DNA of 64,000 nt. Source: Anagrus nilaparvatae. Its lineage: Eukaryota; Arthropoda; Insecta; Hymenoptera; Mymaridae. The stretch is taken from the NCBI GenBank assembly GCA_022575985.1, contig JAKSXM010000014.1:25916001-25980000 (forward strand), given 5' to 3'. Each line of letters starts with the position of its first letter. The first letter of the stretch is position 1. The notes under the pieces were generated by a model. That model did no database searches, was not told the DNA's origin, and saw only the letters and a list, made by a program, of their open reading frames with translations. Positions 13,481 to 27,800 of the stretch are shown piece after piece. The position numbers and the translations under genes were made by a program.

Positions 13481-16400
13481 ACAAAGTTTGTCAAACATAA
13501 AAAAAAGTTATTAATCTACTTTTGTAAAAAATTTTCTCACAAATGAAATGACTTTGATATACTATAAATATAAGATAATTCACCAAATCTTACATCAACT
13601 AATATCGTATTATACTGCCGGATTTGCTTTCACATTGGGGAAAGACCATATAAATTTCTTTTAAAATGTCTCTTAAAATTTTTGATACAATTTTCTTTTC
13701 TTTAGAATGACTTTATTTTTAATAGCTGTGGTTGATCTATTATGAAATTGATATTAATAAAATGATTAATTAAAATAAACGACTGTTCTTGCTCGAAGCC
13801 GGTAACGAGAATTAGGCCCTGGGACCTGATTCAGCATCCATTCACAATATGTGATACTGCGCATGCGCAAACTAATTTTTTTAGAAATGGTAATACTTTT
13901 CGTGATGCAGTTTGGTTATAAAAGTCAATATTTTATTAAAAGTTAGTACTTTTTTTGTTTTTCACGTGATATGTTATAGATGATATAAATGCAGAATCTA
14001 GGCCATAGTGCTGCTTTGCACCTTGATTTTTGGTCTGTGTTTTATTGTTTTTTCAAATTTTACTATTAAAAATCTTATAATAAATGTAATAATTACTAAA
14101 TATATTTTAAAATAACTAAAAATAAAAACATTAATATTAATTACGTACAGAGCTTATTTATATAGCCTAGGAAACGTATAACATATAAAATATATCAAAA
14201 ATATGTAAAGTAATTATGTATTCATGGCTAAAATAATATCAATAAAGAAACTTTAAAAAGAAAAAAAGCAATCTTACATCAAATGTAAATTTATTAATTA
14301 ATGTAAATGAATAAAATTATTTACTTCACCTTGCTAATCTTTAATTTCTAATCAATTTTCACATTAACCTTATGGTTTGAAATAGTTAAATCTTTATACT
14401 CTTTAGTTGGAAAAGCTCATATATTGAAATTTATAAAAAGTTGTATAAAACTACATAAATTTTTAATAAAAAGCTGCAATTAATACTTAAACAATTTAAA
14501 AAAAAATGTAGTAATTTTTCAATTGCAAGTATAATAATACTCAAAAATAAAATATAAGTAGTTATAAAATTTTATAATTTTATATATATTTTGCAGAAAA
14601 AAAAAATTAAACATTTGTCATATAAATGTAAATTTATTTTATAATTCATATATACTTTAATTTCTCTATACATACATACTCCTATAATCCTTTCATAAAT
14701 TAAGTATATATTTATCTTACTTAATTAAAAAAAAAAAGTTTTATTTTAAAATACACACACACACACATACTTTGATTTATTATAATATGTAGGAAATTAT
14801 AGGTAAATGTTTAATTTTAAAAATAAATATTTTATTATACGGAAACATTTTATTATATTAAAAGCATATATAAACTCCTAATATATATTTTTTTCAAAAA
14901 AATTTACTCTATTACATTATACACACACACACATATATATATATATTTTTAAATGACATTTATTCGAGCATCTAAAATTTATATATATAAATGTTCGAAT
15001 AAAAAAAGATATATGTATTATTTTTATAATATATATAAATCTGTAAAATACGATTAATGACGATGAAAAATCTAGATTTTTTTTTTCTAAGGATTAATAG
15101 CTTGAGACATACGCGACTAAGATAAGTTATATATTGAAGAAAATTTAAGTAGTTATAGTCGTTACATGGTCAGACATATATATATACTTTCTTTTTTTTT
15201 TATAAGAAAAAATCCATTTTACTAATACATAAAATATATATATTGAGAATAAAGCTGATAGAGGAAACGTGTTACTACACGCAACTACGCATACAAAGTA
15301 TTCAATTTCATTTTTTTTTTTTTTATTTAGAAAAAGAATCTTGCCAAGTGCTAAACTGTGTATACGTGAAGCACACACAAAAAAATAATAGAATAGTTGA
15401 TATAAATATATAAACTTTATTTTTCTGCACTATATAAGTAGATAGATTGAGATAAGATATTTATATGGGTTGGTCTTTGACAATTTTGACATTTGGTTAA
15501 GGGGATCAGTAGATGGTTTCAAGTTAGTACTTATAAAAAAGTAATTTTCAATTAAGAGTCTTTGATTAAAAAGATATTACAAATGGTGACCATTAAAAAT
15601 ACAAAATTTATATATTATTATTAAAAATTTTAACAGTAGATAACATCATTCACAAAATTTGAAGCAATTTTGAAAAAACAGAGGATTGAAAATTAGTCCT
15701 GAAAATAAACTTCTCAAATTTCTAAATATAACATAAGATTAACCATCAGTTAAAAAAGACTGACCCATATACCTAGATATAATAATTTTTTTTAAGCTTA
15801 GAATCAGCGAACTGTCACTTTAAAAAAAAAATTTTTTTTATGACACTACGATGATGATCATGAACTATATAAAGTAATGTAAGAAATATAAAGTTAAAAG
15901 AAAAAAAATTTTTTTTTACATTACCAATGACAAATTTTCTTCTATTTTTTCTCCTGTTATTTTTATATAAATAGCAAAAAAAAACGTGTTTAGTTCACTG
16001 AACTTTAATTTGTCAAAAGTAAAAATACTACTTATACTTCTTAGTATTATTTTTTATAATAAACTTTTTTAATTATTTATTTTAATATTTTCAAAAACAG
16101 TACTATAAAATTATAAGCTTACGCAAAAAACGTATTAAAACTTTTTTTTTTTATTTATTTAGTCAATTGTATAAAAAGTTTATGTATTTGTATATAACAA
16201 TTAATATAATGTAATTAATAATATTTAATATATATATATATATATGTGTGTGTATATATACATATATATGACATTATTTTTTTACTTATTTTTTACAACG
16301 AATAAAAAAAAGTAAGTTTTAAATAAATTTTTATTATAAAAATTAGTTTTTTTTTATTATAAAAATAAAGGAAAAGTTTTTAAATCAACTCATAAATTAT

Positions 16401-16679
16401 ACAAAAGTTATTTGTAAGTATAGTAGCCAGGACATTACTTTTTCATAATGATTTTTGTGATTCTAGGTCAGTAAAAAGTTTTAGTTATCTAAAAAAATAA
16501 GTTTTTTAAAATTTAACTGGTGTTTTTAATTGATTTTTTAATTAAATGGGACAAATTTTTGGTTATTTTTATCTTGTTGTCATTGTTTATGTAGGTTTAT
16601 TTGGTCTTTTGAGTTATGATTAGTAAGGAAGTATTTTTTAGTAAATGGCCCTTTTTATAACTCAAAAATATATATTTAT
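13481..16679. other. gene-free AT-rich DNA
   Basis: No exon-like sequence. It contains a (CA)n run at 14753-14767, another short CA/TA run at 14920-14945, and TA/TG runs near 16226-16270. 13780-14060 is a little less AT-rich, with a gcgcatgcgc palindrome at about 13858-13868, but has no gene. Confidence 0.45.
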
Positions 16680-17280
16680 TTATTTATTTAATATTTTAGC
16701 ATCAAATGATGTTAAAATTGTACGGGTTTGTGACCCTTTACATAGTATATTACAATAAAATTTAAATATAACATAATTACTAGTTATTTGTCATCAATAC
16801 ATTCATTCTTATCACAGTCTAAAATTCATTAGTACATTGAAATACACTTAATGTAATTTTACAATATCATATATGAAATTTTTACAATATAAAATATACA
16901 ATTTATAGTTACAAGATTTAATTGTTTTAATTATAAGTTAATTAATAAGAGATTCTGAGAAAATGCATCAAATTAATACTTTGAATTATATATCATTTTA
17001 AGACTTGATTTTAAGGCCTGTATATCGTTTAGGAGGCTTCGTGTATCTTCAGGAAGAATGTTCCAAAGCTTCCTGAACCTATAGAAAGGAGAGTGGAAGA
17101 TATAATATGAACTTTAAATAATATCCAGACCAACTAATGCAATTTAAAAAGGTCCTTATTTTGTTTGTTAGACATTCTTTCACTTTTGAAAAGCTTATAG
17201 AAATCAAAATGGTGTACAAAAAAAGGTATTTTTGGTAGAATATTTAGTCCTATGCATTCATTCCCATGGACTGAATCGAA
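16680..17280 (-). mobile_element. LINE C-terminal and 3' UTR remnant
   Basis: On the minus strand, a decayed C-terminus reads FSKVKECLTNKIRTFLN... and then YRFRKLWNILPEDTRS and LLNDIQALKSSLK. This is the usual last domain of jockey/CR1-type LINE ORF2 proteins ('RxxxLWNxLPxxxRxxxxxxxFKxxLK'). A ~270-bp 3' UTR containing agggtcacaaacccgtacaa follows, ending in an (AAAT)n-rich tail at about 16672-16692. Frameshifts separate the blocks. The RT core and endonuclease are absent. Confidence 0.75.
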
Positions 17281-18047
17281 CCAAATAATTGTTTCATTTA
17301 CTGCTTTTTATTGATGGTACCACTTAAAAGGAATTTAAGAAGCCCAAATTTTTTGAATATTTTTTATAATTCTAATAACAAATTATTTTTAAAAATAAAG
17401 CATCGGACTAATATATGATTAAAACTTTTAAAAAAACAGTAATTCAAAAAAATAAGAAAAAAAAAACAAAAAGTATTTAATTAAATAAAAATATATTAAA
17501 TTGATTCGTTTATAATAAGATTAAATTAAAAGTTAAATAAAAATAAAAAAAAAATATGTAGAAAAAACGTTTGAATTTCATAGAGTAAAAATTTTTATTT
17601 TTTTATTTCTCAGTACAGTAGCTCCTTATCGACTCTAAAAAGTAATGCATAAAGCATAAAGTTCGTATCTCATGCATAAATTCATACAGCAAGCGAGTTA
17701 TAAGTTATGACCTTTCTCAAAAGACATTTACAAAAAAAAAAAAGAATAAAAGAGTAAAAGAGAGAAAGAATAAGAAAAAAAAATTTTTTTTATATATTTG
17801 ATCGGACCACTAACCAAATCAATGCTTGAAGATCACGTATGACTATGACGAGAAAAACCTTTTTTCACACTATATATATGTTTCAAGATATATTTTTCAA
17901 TTTTCTATATATATATATATATATTTCATATATACTGAAAAATCGTCCAATTATACAAAAAAATAATATTATAGTATATTTTCTTATATATATTATATAT
18001 TTTTTTTTGACTAGCTATGCAACTCTTGACTTTTGATAAATTGATTT

Positions 18048-18083
<36 letters not shown>

Positions 18084-18516
18084 ATACGTATGATACATTT
18101 CATTTTTAATCAAGTATTCAATGGATGATTGGTTTATGTAAATCGTTAAAATATCGATAAGCTTTGATTATAAATATGCACATATATATATATAAATAAT
18201 AATATTATACATATTTGCAATTTTATGTATAATCGGATAAACAAAAATTTCACGTACTTCATATATATTAAAACATGTATTAAATGATTAAAATAAAATG
18301 ATAATAAAAAAAAAACATACAAACAAACAAAAATTTTTTTCTTTTTTTTGTTTTACTTAAAAAATTATTTGAAATACTTACAAGTTTTATACTTCGTTCA
18401 AAGTACATTAAGTAGTATAAGTATCTCGAGGGAATACTTAAAGAAGATTTTCTGTTTTAGATTATAAAGAAAGAAAAGAAGGAGAGATAAAGATAGAGTG
18501 AGAGTGTGCATCTCTC
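17281..18516. other. upstream region of the DIP gene
   Basis: AT-rich DNA with a (TA)n run at 18050-18081 and no coding exon. The 60 bp before the DIP start codon are purine-rich (gagagataaagatagagtga) and probably belong to the 5' UTR. No TATA box or initiator could be picked out against the AT background. Confidence 0.4.
18050..18081. repeat. (TA)n microsatellite
   Basis: About 16 uninterrupted TA units. Confidence 0.9.
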
Positions 18517-18580
18517 ATGGCACCAGCTAGAAAATTTTCTGCCCTTCTCTTCAGCATTTTACTGCCGGAACTCTGTTTCT
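18517..18580 (+). CDS. DIP gene exon 1 (signal peptide)
   Basis: Starts at ATG in the context tctcATGG. It encodes MAPARKF, then a Leu/Phe-rich core (SALLFSILL), then PELCFC across the junction. The donor is T|gtaagt at 18581, leaving phase 1. Joining the leftover T to GT at 33963 gives Cys, and the frame continues into QISSEMMPEF. A distant signal-peptide exon is common in DIP and lachesin genes. The assignment rests on the phase match and the perfect donor; no transcript evidence is available. Confidence 0.8.
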
Positions 18581-21500
18581 GTAAGTATGCAACTTTTATA
18601 TATATTATATATATTTATATATATATATGTATAGAACTGGAAAAGCGAGTTTATAACTTTCAACTGCGTTCAACTATTGTTTTTCATTATAAGGCGGCGC
18701 GTACCAAATTTTCGACAATCAAGCTTGAATCGCTAAATTATCTTTTCTATTGTTATTTTCTCCTATATTGTGTTTATTATATATATTTATACTTTTTAAA
18801 AAAGTTGTTTTCAACTATTATATACTATACTGTACTGTACTATACATAAAATTTTCATTATAAAAGAATAAAACTATTATATATATATATATCGATATAT
18901 TAATAATAAATATATATAAGTTTTTGAGTTTTTTTTTTTAAAACTTTTCATAAAGAAATAAATAATAATTATTTTACAATAATAATTTTCGGTTATATAA
19001 TAACTTCAAATATATACTGACGGGAAATAATTTTTTTGGACTATAATTTTGCAATTAATAATTTACTTATTTACTTTTTCTAATTTATTAGAAAATAAAT
19101 TAAAAAGCATATTTTCAATATTTTTATATTTTCATCATAGTAACTATTTTTACTGGGACAAAATAATGTGATTTATTACGTTTAGTTAATTTTATATAAC
19201 AGTAATTTATAAAAATCCACAATGTAAATAATTAAATAAATTTTTAAGCTTAGTCCTAATACAGGTATCCTCAGAATAGAGCTTTTGCCACCCATGACTA
19301 TCATGTAAATTCTAAAATTTTTTTTGTTTTGAAAATACAAAAAAAGTGATTTTAAGTAGTAGCTATAAATACTAAGGAATATGCTGTGAAATTTGTATAA
19401 ATTTTGAACTAATCTAAAGTTTAAGGCCTATCTTTAATCTCTAAACCCAAAGGAATTAAACCTAATGTAATTTACCTACTGCAAAGAAAATTATCTTAAT
19501 GTAGCTTGATTTTTTTTTTGGAAGTGGAGAAATGCGTTACGCATACTGTTCAGCATCCGAACTGACAGTTAAACTCCACTCCCTTCCTACCTTATGCGAG
19601 CCTATCCCGGGACCGTTTTCACATTACTTCAGGACAGCTTCCAGGCGATTTAGTTCTATTTGTGAACTCCATCTTTTGACTTGCATCCAGTGACTCGCCA
19701 GTCTGATTAAGGACTCCTACATTCCATCTGATTAAAATTCCGTCTTTAGCGCTCTGACATTTTCAATAAAATATATGTTAGCTAAAAAATATACGTCAAT
19801 TCCCAATTAATCGTCAAAAGAAAAGGCTAATAAATAAATAAATAAATAAATAGATAAATAAAAAATAAATAAATATTATCCTACCATCTACGATTTATTG
19901 CGGTATCGAAAGTAAGTGCAAGAATGATTGTTAGTGCAAGAATGATTGTTAGTGCAACACCTGCAGTCATCCAGATAATATTATCCTATATTAATCAATG
20001 TTAGCCTATACCTTCAGATTTCTTGGTGCGGAGTATGTACTCCACATACTGGCTAATTTCGGACCATACTTCTTCATTTCCAAGCATCGGGCTAACAACA
20101 TTCTCAATTGTGATTTGGCCAATGTTAGTTTCTAATTGAAACTTTTTAACGGCCCATCTGTCGCATTCGAAGAATGTATGTTCCAACGTCTTTTTTGCCA
20201 GGCAGTATATATACATTCAACGCTATTCATCTTCTGGATCCGAAAGAGGTAAGAGCAAAAAAGCCCATCTCCGCTTAAGAATTGAGTAAAAAAATAATTA
20301 ATATCTCCGTGCCCTCTATTTATCCAAGGTAATATCTCTCCTATCAACCTCTTGGTCCATTTGCTCTCCGAGTAGTCAGGCCAACGGTCCTGCCACTCAA
20401 TTAGGCTGATCTGGCGTGAAGTAGCCTTTGCACGATCAATGCCTTCCCACTCTTTGTTCAGATAGATATACTTTCTTTCAAGAGCCAGCAGATCTATCGA
20501 GATTAGCCCGGCGATGACTAGAGCTGCCTCCAAGGAAACTGTGAGATAAGCACAGGAGATCCGCAGGGCTCCTTGTCTCTGGACGCTCGTAAGCTTAGAC
20601 GCATAAGTGACTTTCTTTATGCAGTCGGCCCATACTTCTGCACCATACAGAAGTATGAAGTGGGTGACCGACATAAGAAGCCTGTGCTTTCCAGTCTTAG
20701 ATTCGCACGTGTTTCTCATTAGCCTGCTTAACGCAGTAGTGAACCTGGCAGCCTTCTCCGTGCTTCTCCGAATCTGCGCCATGAAGGTCAGTTTCGTGTC
20801 CAACAGCACTCCCAAGTATTTTAAATGATCCTCCGTTTCTATCCTATTCTCCCCAACACATATTGGAATGATGGTTTAAATATGTTTACGGGTGAATAGG
20901 TCAATCTCAGTCTTCAACGTTGCAAGCTTTAGGCTGTGACCTTCCATCCAGTAATTGACCCCATGCATTGCCTGATTCAATTTCTCCTGGGCGATTTCTT
21001 CATCTTTTGCCGTGATGACTAGGATCAGGTCATCTGCGTATCCTGCAGTAAAAGTATCAACTGGCATTGGAAGTCTAAGTACCTGATCGTACATGATGTT
21101 CCATAGAAACAGTCCAAGGACCGATCCTTGAACTTAACCTGCAGTTACTTTCCTCACTCTTGTTCCTTGTGTAGTTTCAAAGATTATTTCTCGATCATTT
21201 AGGTAGCTGCTGCTGATTCCTCGCAGGTATTTTGGCACCTGAAAGTTCCTTAGCCCTTCCATGAAATCGTTCCATCTTGCTGAGTTAAAGGCATTCTGCA
21301 CATCGAGGATAACTAATAGCGTGATTTTTCTCGAGTAGTGATTGCCTGTCTGTGCGTTCTCGATGACCTGAACGATACTGCTTATGGCATCAGTTGTTAG
21401 CTTCCCCCGACGAAACCCGTATTGTCGGGGAGAAAGATCTCCCGCAGTTTCTACGGTCCTCAGTATCCTTGGCTGTAGCATCTTCTCGTAAATAATAATA

Positions 21501-22667
21501 ATAAAATAAATAATAAAATAATAATAAAATAATAATAAAGTTTGGTAGTCTGGGGTCCCCTTTGCCCTTACTGGTAAGGACCAGTCTGGCTCTTTTCCAC
21601 AGTTTACTGAAGACACTCGCACATGCACAAGTATTGTACATACATAAGATGTGTTTTGGGCACTCATGCGCAGCTATCTTAAGTATCTCGGTAGGTATCC
21701 CATCAGGTCCTGGTGCCTTACCGTTCTTGAGAGTCCAACACTGTGAAGAGCTCCTCATCGGTGAATTCAAGAATAGCCTCGTCATCTTCGCCTAATTCAT
21801 TTGCCTTCTTCCTCTCTGGGTGGGTAGGGAAAAGTTCGTCAACTATACGCCTAACCTCCTCTTCATCATAACGCTAATTGCGGAAAGAGCACCAATCCTC
21901 TTGATGACTATATTGTATCCAAGACCCCATGGGTCATTATCCACTTCGTTACACCAAGATATCTCGCATGCTCTTTTGCTTCTCTGAATAGCAAATCTCA
22001 GGCTTTTCTTGACCAGCTTATTCTCTGCCATCATCTCTTTCTCGTCGTTAAGATTCCACTCCTTAGACGGTCTATTTCTGCATTCCACCAACAGGCTGGT
22101 GGTCTTCCATCACGGGTCCGTTTTTTTGGCATGGCTTTGTTACATGCTTTTTCCAGCAGCGTCATGATTCCCTCAAGTATTTTCTCTGCGTCGTCAATAT
22201 TTCCTGGTCTAATTGCTTTCCTAAGGATAGCAATCTCTTTAGTTTATTTTTTAGTTTAGCCACTTGATGTTCCATCCACAGCATTTCTGTACTTGTGTCG
22301 TATCTGTCGCCGCTCGTCATGCGCCTCAAAAGAGATATATTGGTAATCACTCGCTGAGAAGTCCTCCGAGACTTGCAAATCTGTAATCCTGGCAGCCAAA
22401 TCTTCTATTGCAAAAGATATATCCGGGATGTTGTGTCCGAAACCTGGCCTTCTGAATGTTGTAGTGTTACGTTTAGCACAGCCTAGCTGAGCCTGGCGGA
22501 CAGGTCGAGTATGTCCTCTCCTCTTGCATCCGTTTCTGGTATACCCCACTCTGGAGACCTCGCGTTGAAATCGCCAATGTAGCTTAATTAAACCTGAGAA
22601 ATTTAACCTAATATAACATGCTTATATCAAAAACTGTATAACTAAAGTAACTCACAGTAAAGATATT

Positions 22668-22698
<31 letters not shown>

Positions 22699-24795
22699 GT
22701 AAACGGCAAACATTCATGCTTTTAGACGAATCTCTTCATTAAATTTTTGCTTCTTCTGTCTTGGACCTTTTGTGATCTGAATTCTACCTCTACGAGTTCT
22801 GAAGCAATTTAAAATAAAAATCGTGGCTTTCTCAAACACATTACATGCTTGACGTAATCTATTAATTCCCTCCGCTCTGTCGCTACTGATTCTTCTACTT
22901 TTTGTAGGTAGAGAACTTATATTACATGATGGTTACTGGACAAATTCCCTTTCAGAAATAGTATTGCTATTCACGTAAATTCTTTTTTAAAACTTTTCTT
23001 TAAATCAGTTCTGTTTACTATATAATATAACTTGTTAAAATGCAAAAATCTTTTTGGCATCCATCGCCAAATCCTTGTACATTTATATTTTCGTGTTTCT
23101 GGGGGTTCAAGGTTCCCGAAAATCCGGGTCATAGCGATGTGCCTTCAAAAAAAATTTTTTTGATTTCAGGAACGAATTAAGTGGTAAAAAATATATAATT
23201 GCTCATATATACTTGAAATAAATTAGCAACATGAACCACTTTGTGATCCAAACTCGGAGTATACTCAGATATAACATTTATTACCAAAAAATCCATATTA
23301 TAAATTGATTTCAAGTAAATATTCTCACAAGCGAAATTAATTAGCAAGTGTACATAAGAAATTAAAGACATATTAAGCTGATATTGAAATATAAAGTTTA
23401 ATACGAATGGAGCGTCAAAGAACAACCTTCTGTCAACTAAATTTCGTGCGTGCGTTCCATTCGATCACTAACTTTCCTCATACTCTGAATAATACACAAA
23501 TAAAAATAATCTTTATTTGTCACCAGTACTAATTGATAAGTAGTAATACTATAATTTTCTGGACAGTAGCCACGAAAGAAATTTCTCTCTACTGCCGCAG
23601 AAAAATTTTATACGGCCCTTTTCCATAAATAAAGAATGTCCCAAATCACAGTTTACCATTCTCAGCTTCACCTCGGAAGGTAATTGAACACGAGCCGTAA
23701 ATATACTATTTGTTTTCCGAATCCTGAAAATTAAGTACACAACCTTTCTAATATAGAATAATAAAAACTAGAAGGATTGAAAAGCAAATAAATCAAAAAT
23801 TTGTAACAAGCTAAAGTTTACCATGATATACGAAGTTTCATAAAATAAATTTCGTAAATTCTCCCATTCTAAATTTTCATGTATTCTCATTTTTGGAATC
23901 CGGAATTTAATTTACCCACAAAATTCATTTATGGGTCTGTTTTCTAAAAATCTAGATATCAAGGTTCTGAGAACTGACCCGGATGGGCAACGACATACAA
24001 ATATAATTTGACTTACTTTAAACTGATTTATTTTGTTTTTAGATATAACTTAATTATTGCTTATGCGTATAACGGCATCATTTAATATTTCTTAACTAAT
24101 GCCTTGGTTTACTTAATTTATTTACATTTCTTAATTATGAGTTTATTAAATACTAAAATTACTTAATTATAAATAATCTAAGTATACAAATTCCTGAAAG
24201 TATAGGTCGATAATATCATAACAGCACCACAAATTCTGTTTACCTAGTTTTATATCGCCAAACATGCATTATAAAATAAATAAAGAATAAATAAACTTAA
24301 ACTATGCATTTATATATCTAATTGCTGTATTATTTTTTTAGTGTATTTTTACAGTATATTCCAAAATATGAACGAATTAGATTATTTTTAATTCCTAATT
24401 ATTAAACCATGCAAATAAAAGTAACCATAAACTTAGCTTTATGTAATAAAAAAATTTTTATTGAGAATATAAAATCTAGCTAAACTCCAAATAACATAAC
24501 ATTAATATTAATTATAATAGTTGTTTTCTTTTTTTTACAAAATGATTTTACGTTAGAGATATTCTTTGGTATATAATAAATATCGCGCTCCTCTCGGGTA
24601 CCATACCCTAAATCCAAAAGGATCGCGTAAAGCTCAGCTTTTGGACCACTAAAGTATATATATATGTTTAAAACTGATAGGACAGAATGAGAAAGATAGA
24701 TAAAGAGAATGAAGAGGTAAACCACGATATGGCTTGAGTACCCGAATTGATCGTAGCCTTAGGGGTAAAATAGTTATACTATATACACTATAAGA

Positions 24796-24827
<32 letters not shown>

Positions 24828-27800
24828 AGATACAAAGAAAAGAAATGGACAGAAAAAGCCTTAAGGCTAAAGGACTCAACGATGAGAATAAACGAGATCT
24901 ACAAAGCAAACCTATCATATATATATATTTCTTTTTTATACAAGGATTTCCTACTGCAATTTATGTTTCGATATTATTATTAAAGATCAATAGTAATAGT
25001 AAAAAGTACATACACTAAAAATACTAAAGATTTAAAAAAATTTTTTATTAAATATATATATAGCAATTAAAATTTATCGTTTCTATTTTAGCACTCTCTT
25101 TATTTATTATTAAAATATTAATTTTTTTTTTTACATATAAATAGAGTTGACAATCAATCAAAAATAACAAAATATATTTGTAAATAAATATAATCTATCA
25201 AAATCAATCTTAACAAATTATGACATATATCGTGTTAGATTATTTATAAAAACAGCAACAACAAAATTGATAGTTTATATTTATAAAATATATATAATAT
25301 TCAAATATTTCATACAGAATACAAATTAATATATTTATCTTTCGAGTTAAGTAATAATGCATCATATATTTTATATTTACTTTTAAGATATAAATTTTCT
25401 TTGACTTTTTTTGTATAAAAATTTATGCGTTTTTATTATATCGCAGATGTACGGTACAAAGTAATAACCAAAAATGTTTTGTTTAACAGAATTTTAATGA
25501 AATAATATGAAAAATCTACAAGATAAGTTTACTCATGGTATTTCAATGGTTATGACGAAAACCTAAGCCTTAATAAATTTCAGCTGGCTCGTAGATTTTT
25601 CAAATTTTGTCCTAATTTCTTATGAATTTTAATTTAAAAATATACCCACCTCTTCTCTGAAACAACGTGTATTACTTTTTTTAGCGGTATTCTAATTATT
25701 CTTATATTCACGTGTTCGAAATACAACAGCAACAACAAAAATAGGTTCAAAGAATCTCCAACGAATTTTTCTTTTTTTGGTCTTTGAATAATTAAACCCA
25801 TTAAATGAAAACCATTTTTACAGAAAATGGTGCAGTTGCCCATAATAGAGATTCTGAAAAGCAAATCCATTGAAAAAAAAAAATTCTAAGTCCTAGAACC
25901 AAAATCATAATAATAAAAACTTATAACCGGTTTGTGTAAACACAACCAAAATGCATGGAACATGTTTACTTCCAAATGAGGACTAGATATAATACAAATG
26001 TTACTCAACATTACAATACAATTTTCTATTGTTGTAATTTGTAATTATCACCTTACTAGTTGTTAAGATTCTAAACCCAAACTATTTTGATTCCCTAAAC
26101 CTGAATTATTATAAGTCCCTGAACCTGAATTATTCCAAGTCCCTAAATCGATATTATTCTAAGTCCATAAACCTGTATTATTCTAAGTCCTTAAGCCCAG
26201 ATTTTTCAAATTCCTTTAAAAGTATTTTATTTATTTATATATACTTACCTAATTATTCTAAGTCTTATTTGACCCCCCCCCCCTTAAACAGGACAAATTT
26301 GACCCCCCCCCCTTAAATAGGACAAATTTGACCCCCCCCCTTAATTTTAAAGTTCTGAAGTACCCCCTCCCTATAAACATGTTCCATGTTAATAATAATA
26401 ATAATAAGTCCCTACATTGAAATTATCCTAAGCCCATAGACCTAAAGTATTCTAGGGTCCCTAAATCGAAAATATTTTAATTCCATTTGACCCCCATTTT
26501 ATTTTTCGCACCTCATAAATTTGAGGCCTTTTTCAAATACCCCCCCCCCCCTATGAACATGTTCCATATTATAATGAGTCCAAATTAAAGTTGCCAAATT
26601 ACAGCAAAGTAGCAGCATTATTTGAATGTTCTAAAGAATGCAAGCAGGTTGTTTTAAGCTAAGGAAACTTTTATAGCTAATTTTGATCGATATATTGAAC
26701 TGATTCTAACCAAATGATTTAAATCATATAAAAATTCTTGATTTTTTGAACTAAAAAATTTTCTTTATCAAATGATTTTCACAATAAATTATCAACATTT
26801 CATAGAAAATTTCGCGACAAAATAGTATTGATTTAAATACCAAGTTTTCTTACTGCTTTTTCATACTAAGCTAAAATTGTACCAGAAAAAACAAAAGTAA
26901 TTTTTCTAAAATAAATTAATCCTATAATAACATTTTTCTTTTTTACTGAAAATCGTTATACCGCTTAGTTGATTTTCAATCAACGCTTAAAACGAAAAAG
27001 AAATATATATATATTTTATAAACCTTTTCCATCATCTGCAGAGTATTAAAGATTTATTGTATGTAAGGCAATACATGATCCAAAAAAAAAAATGTTCTCT
27101 ATTTTTTTTTCTCTATATTATTATAACACATACGTAAGAAGAAGAAAAAAAATAACAACACTATATATAATAGTAAAAAAAAATTGTATTTTTTTTTTTT
27201 TTTTAAATAAAAACAAAAAAAAATAAGGAAAAAATTTATAATATCAAAAAGAAAATTGATAACTCTTTTATATATATAATAAATAGGTATACTATAGCAT
27301 GTTAAAATAAAGAAGAAAAATAATGTAAGTACTAGAAGAAGAGAATATCTATTTGTTACAAAAAACGATATTCTAGAGAGAAAAAAAAATCTTGCAAAAT
27401 GAATATTTGTTAAGAAATTTATTGAACTAAAAAAATATGTACGTGTGTATTAGGGTGTCGCAAGATTTACAAAAGTATTAAATTTCAAAGAGAAAAAGTT
27501 CTTGAGCTTTAAATTAGTCAACAATGTTAAATTAGTTTAATTTAAATTAATTTTAACAATTTTGACTAATAATCACTTCTGGAAATGATGAAATTTAGTA
27601 AGATACATGGTTATATGGATTAAGGGGTATTTTTAGTTCATCGAAAAACGGGCTAATGCGAAAGTTTTTAAAAGATGGGTAGTACGAAAAATTTCCCAGC
27701 AGTTAAATGGCATCTAATGCTTCCATACTTGGCTAGTATAAAAAACTTTTTAAAATGTAATATAGAGCGACTACTTACCCAAAACCCATACCTGTCACCA

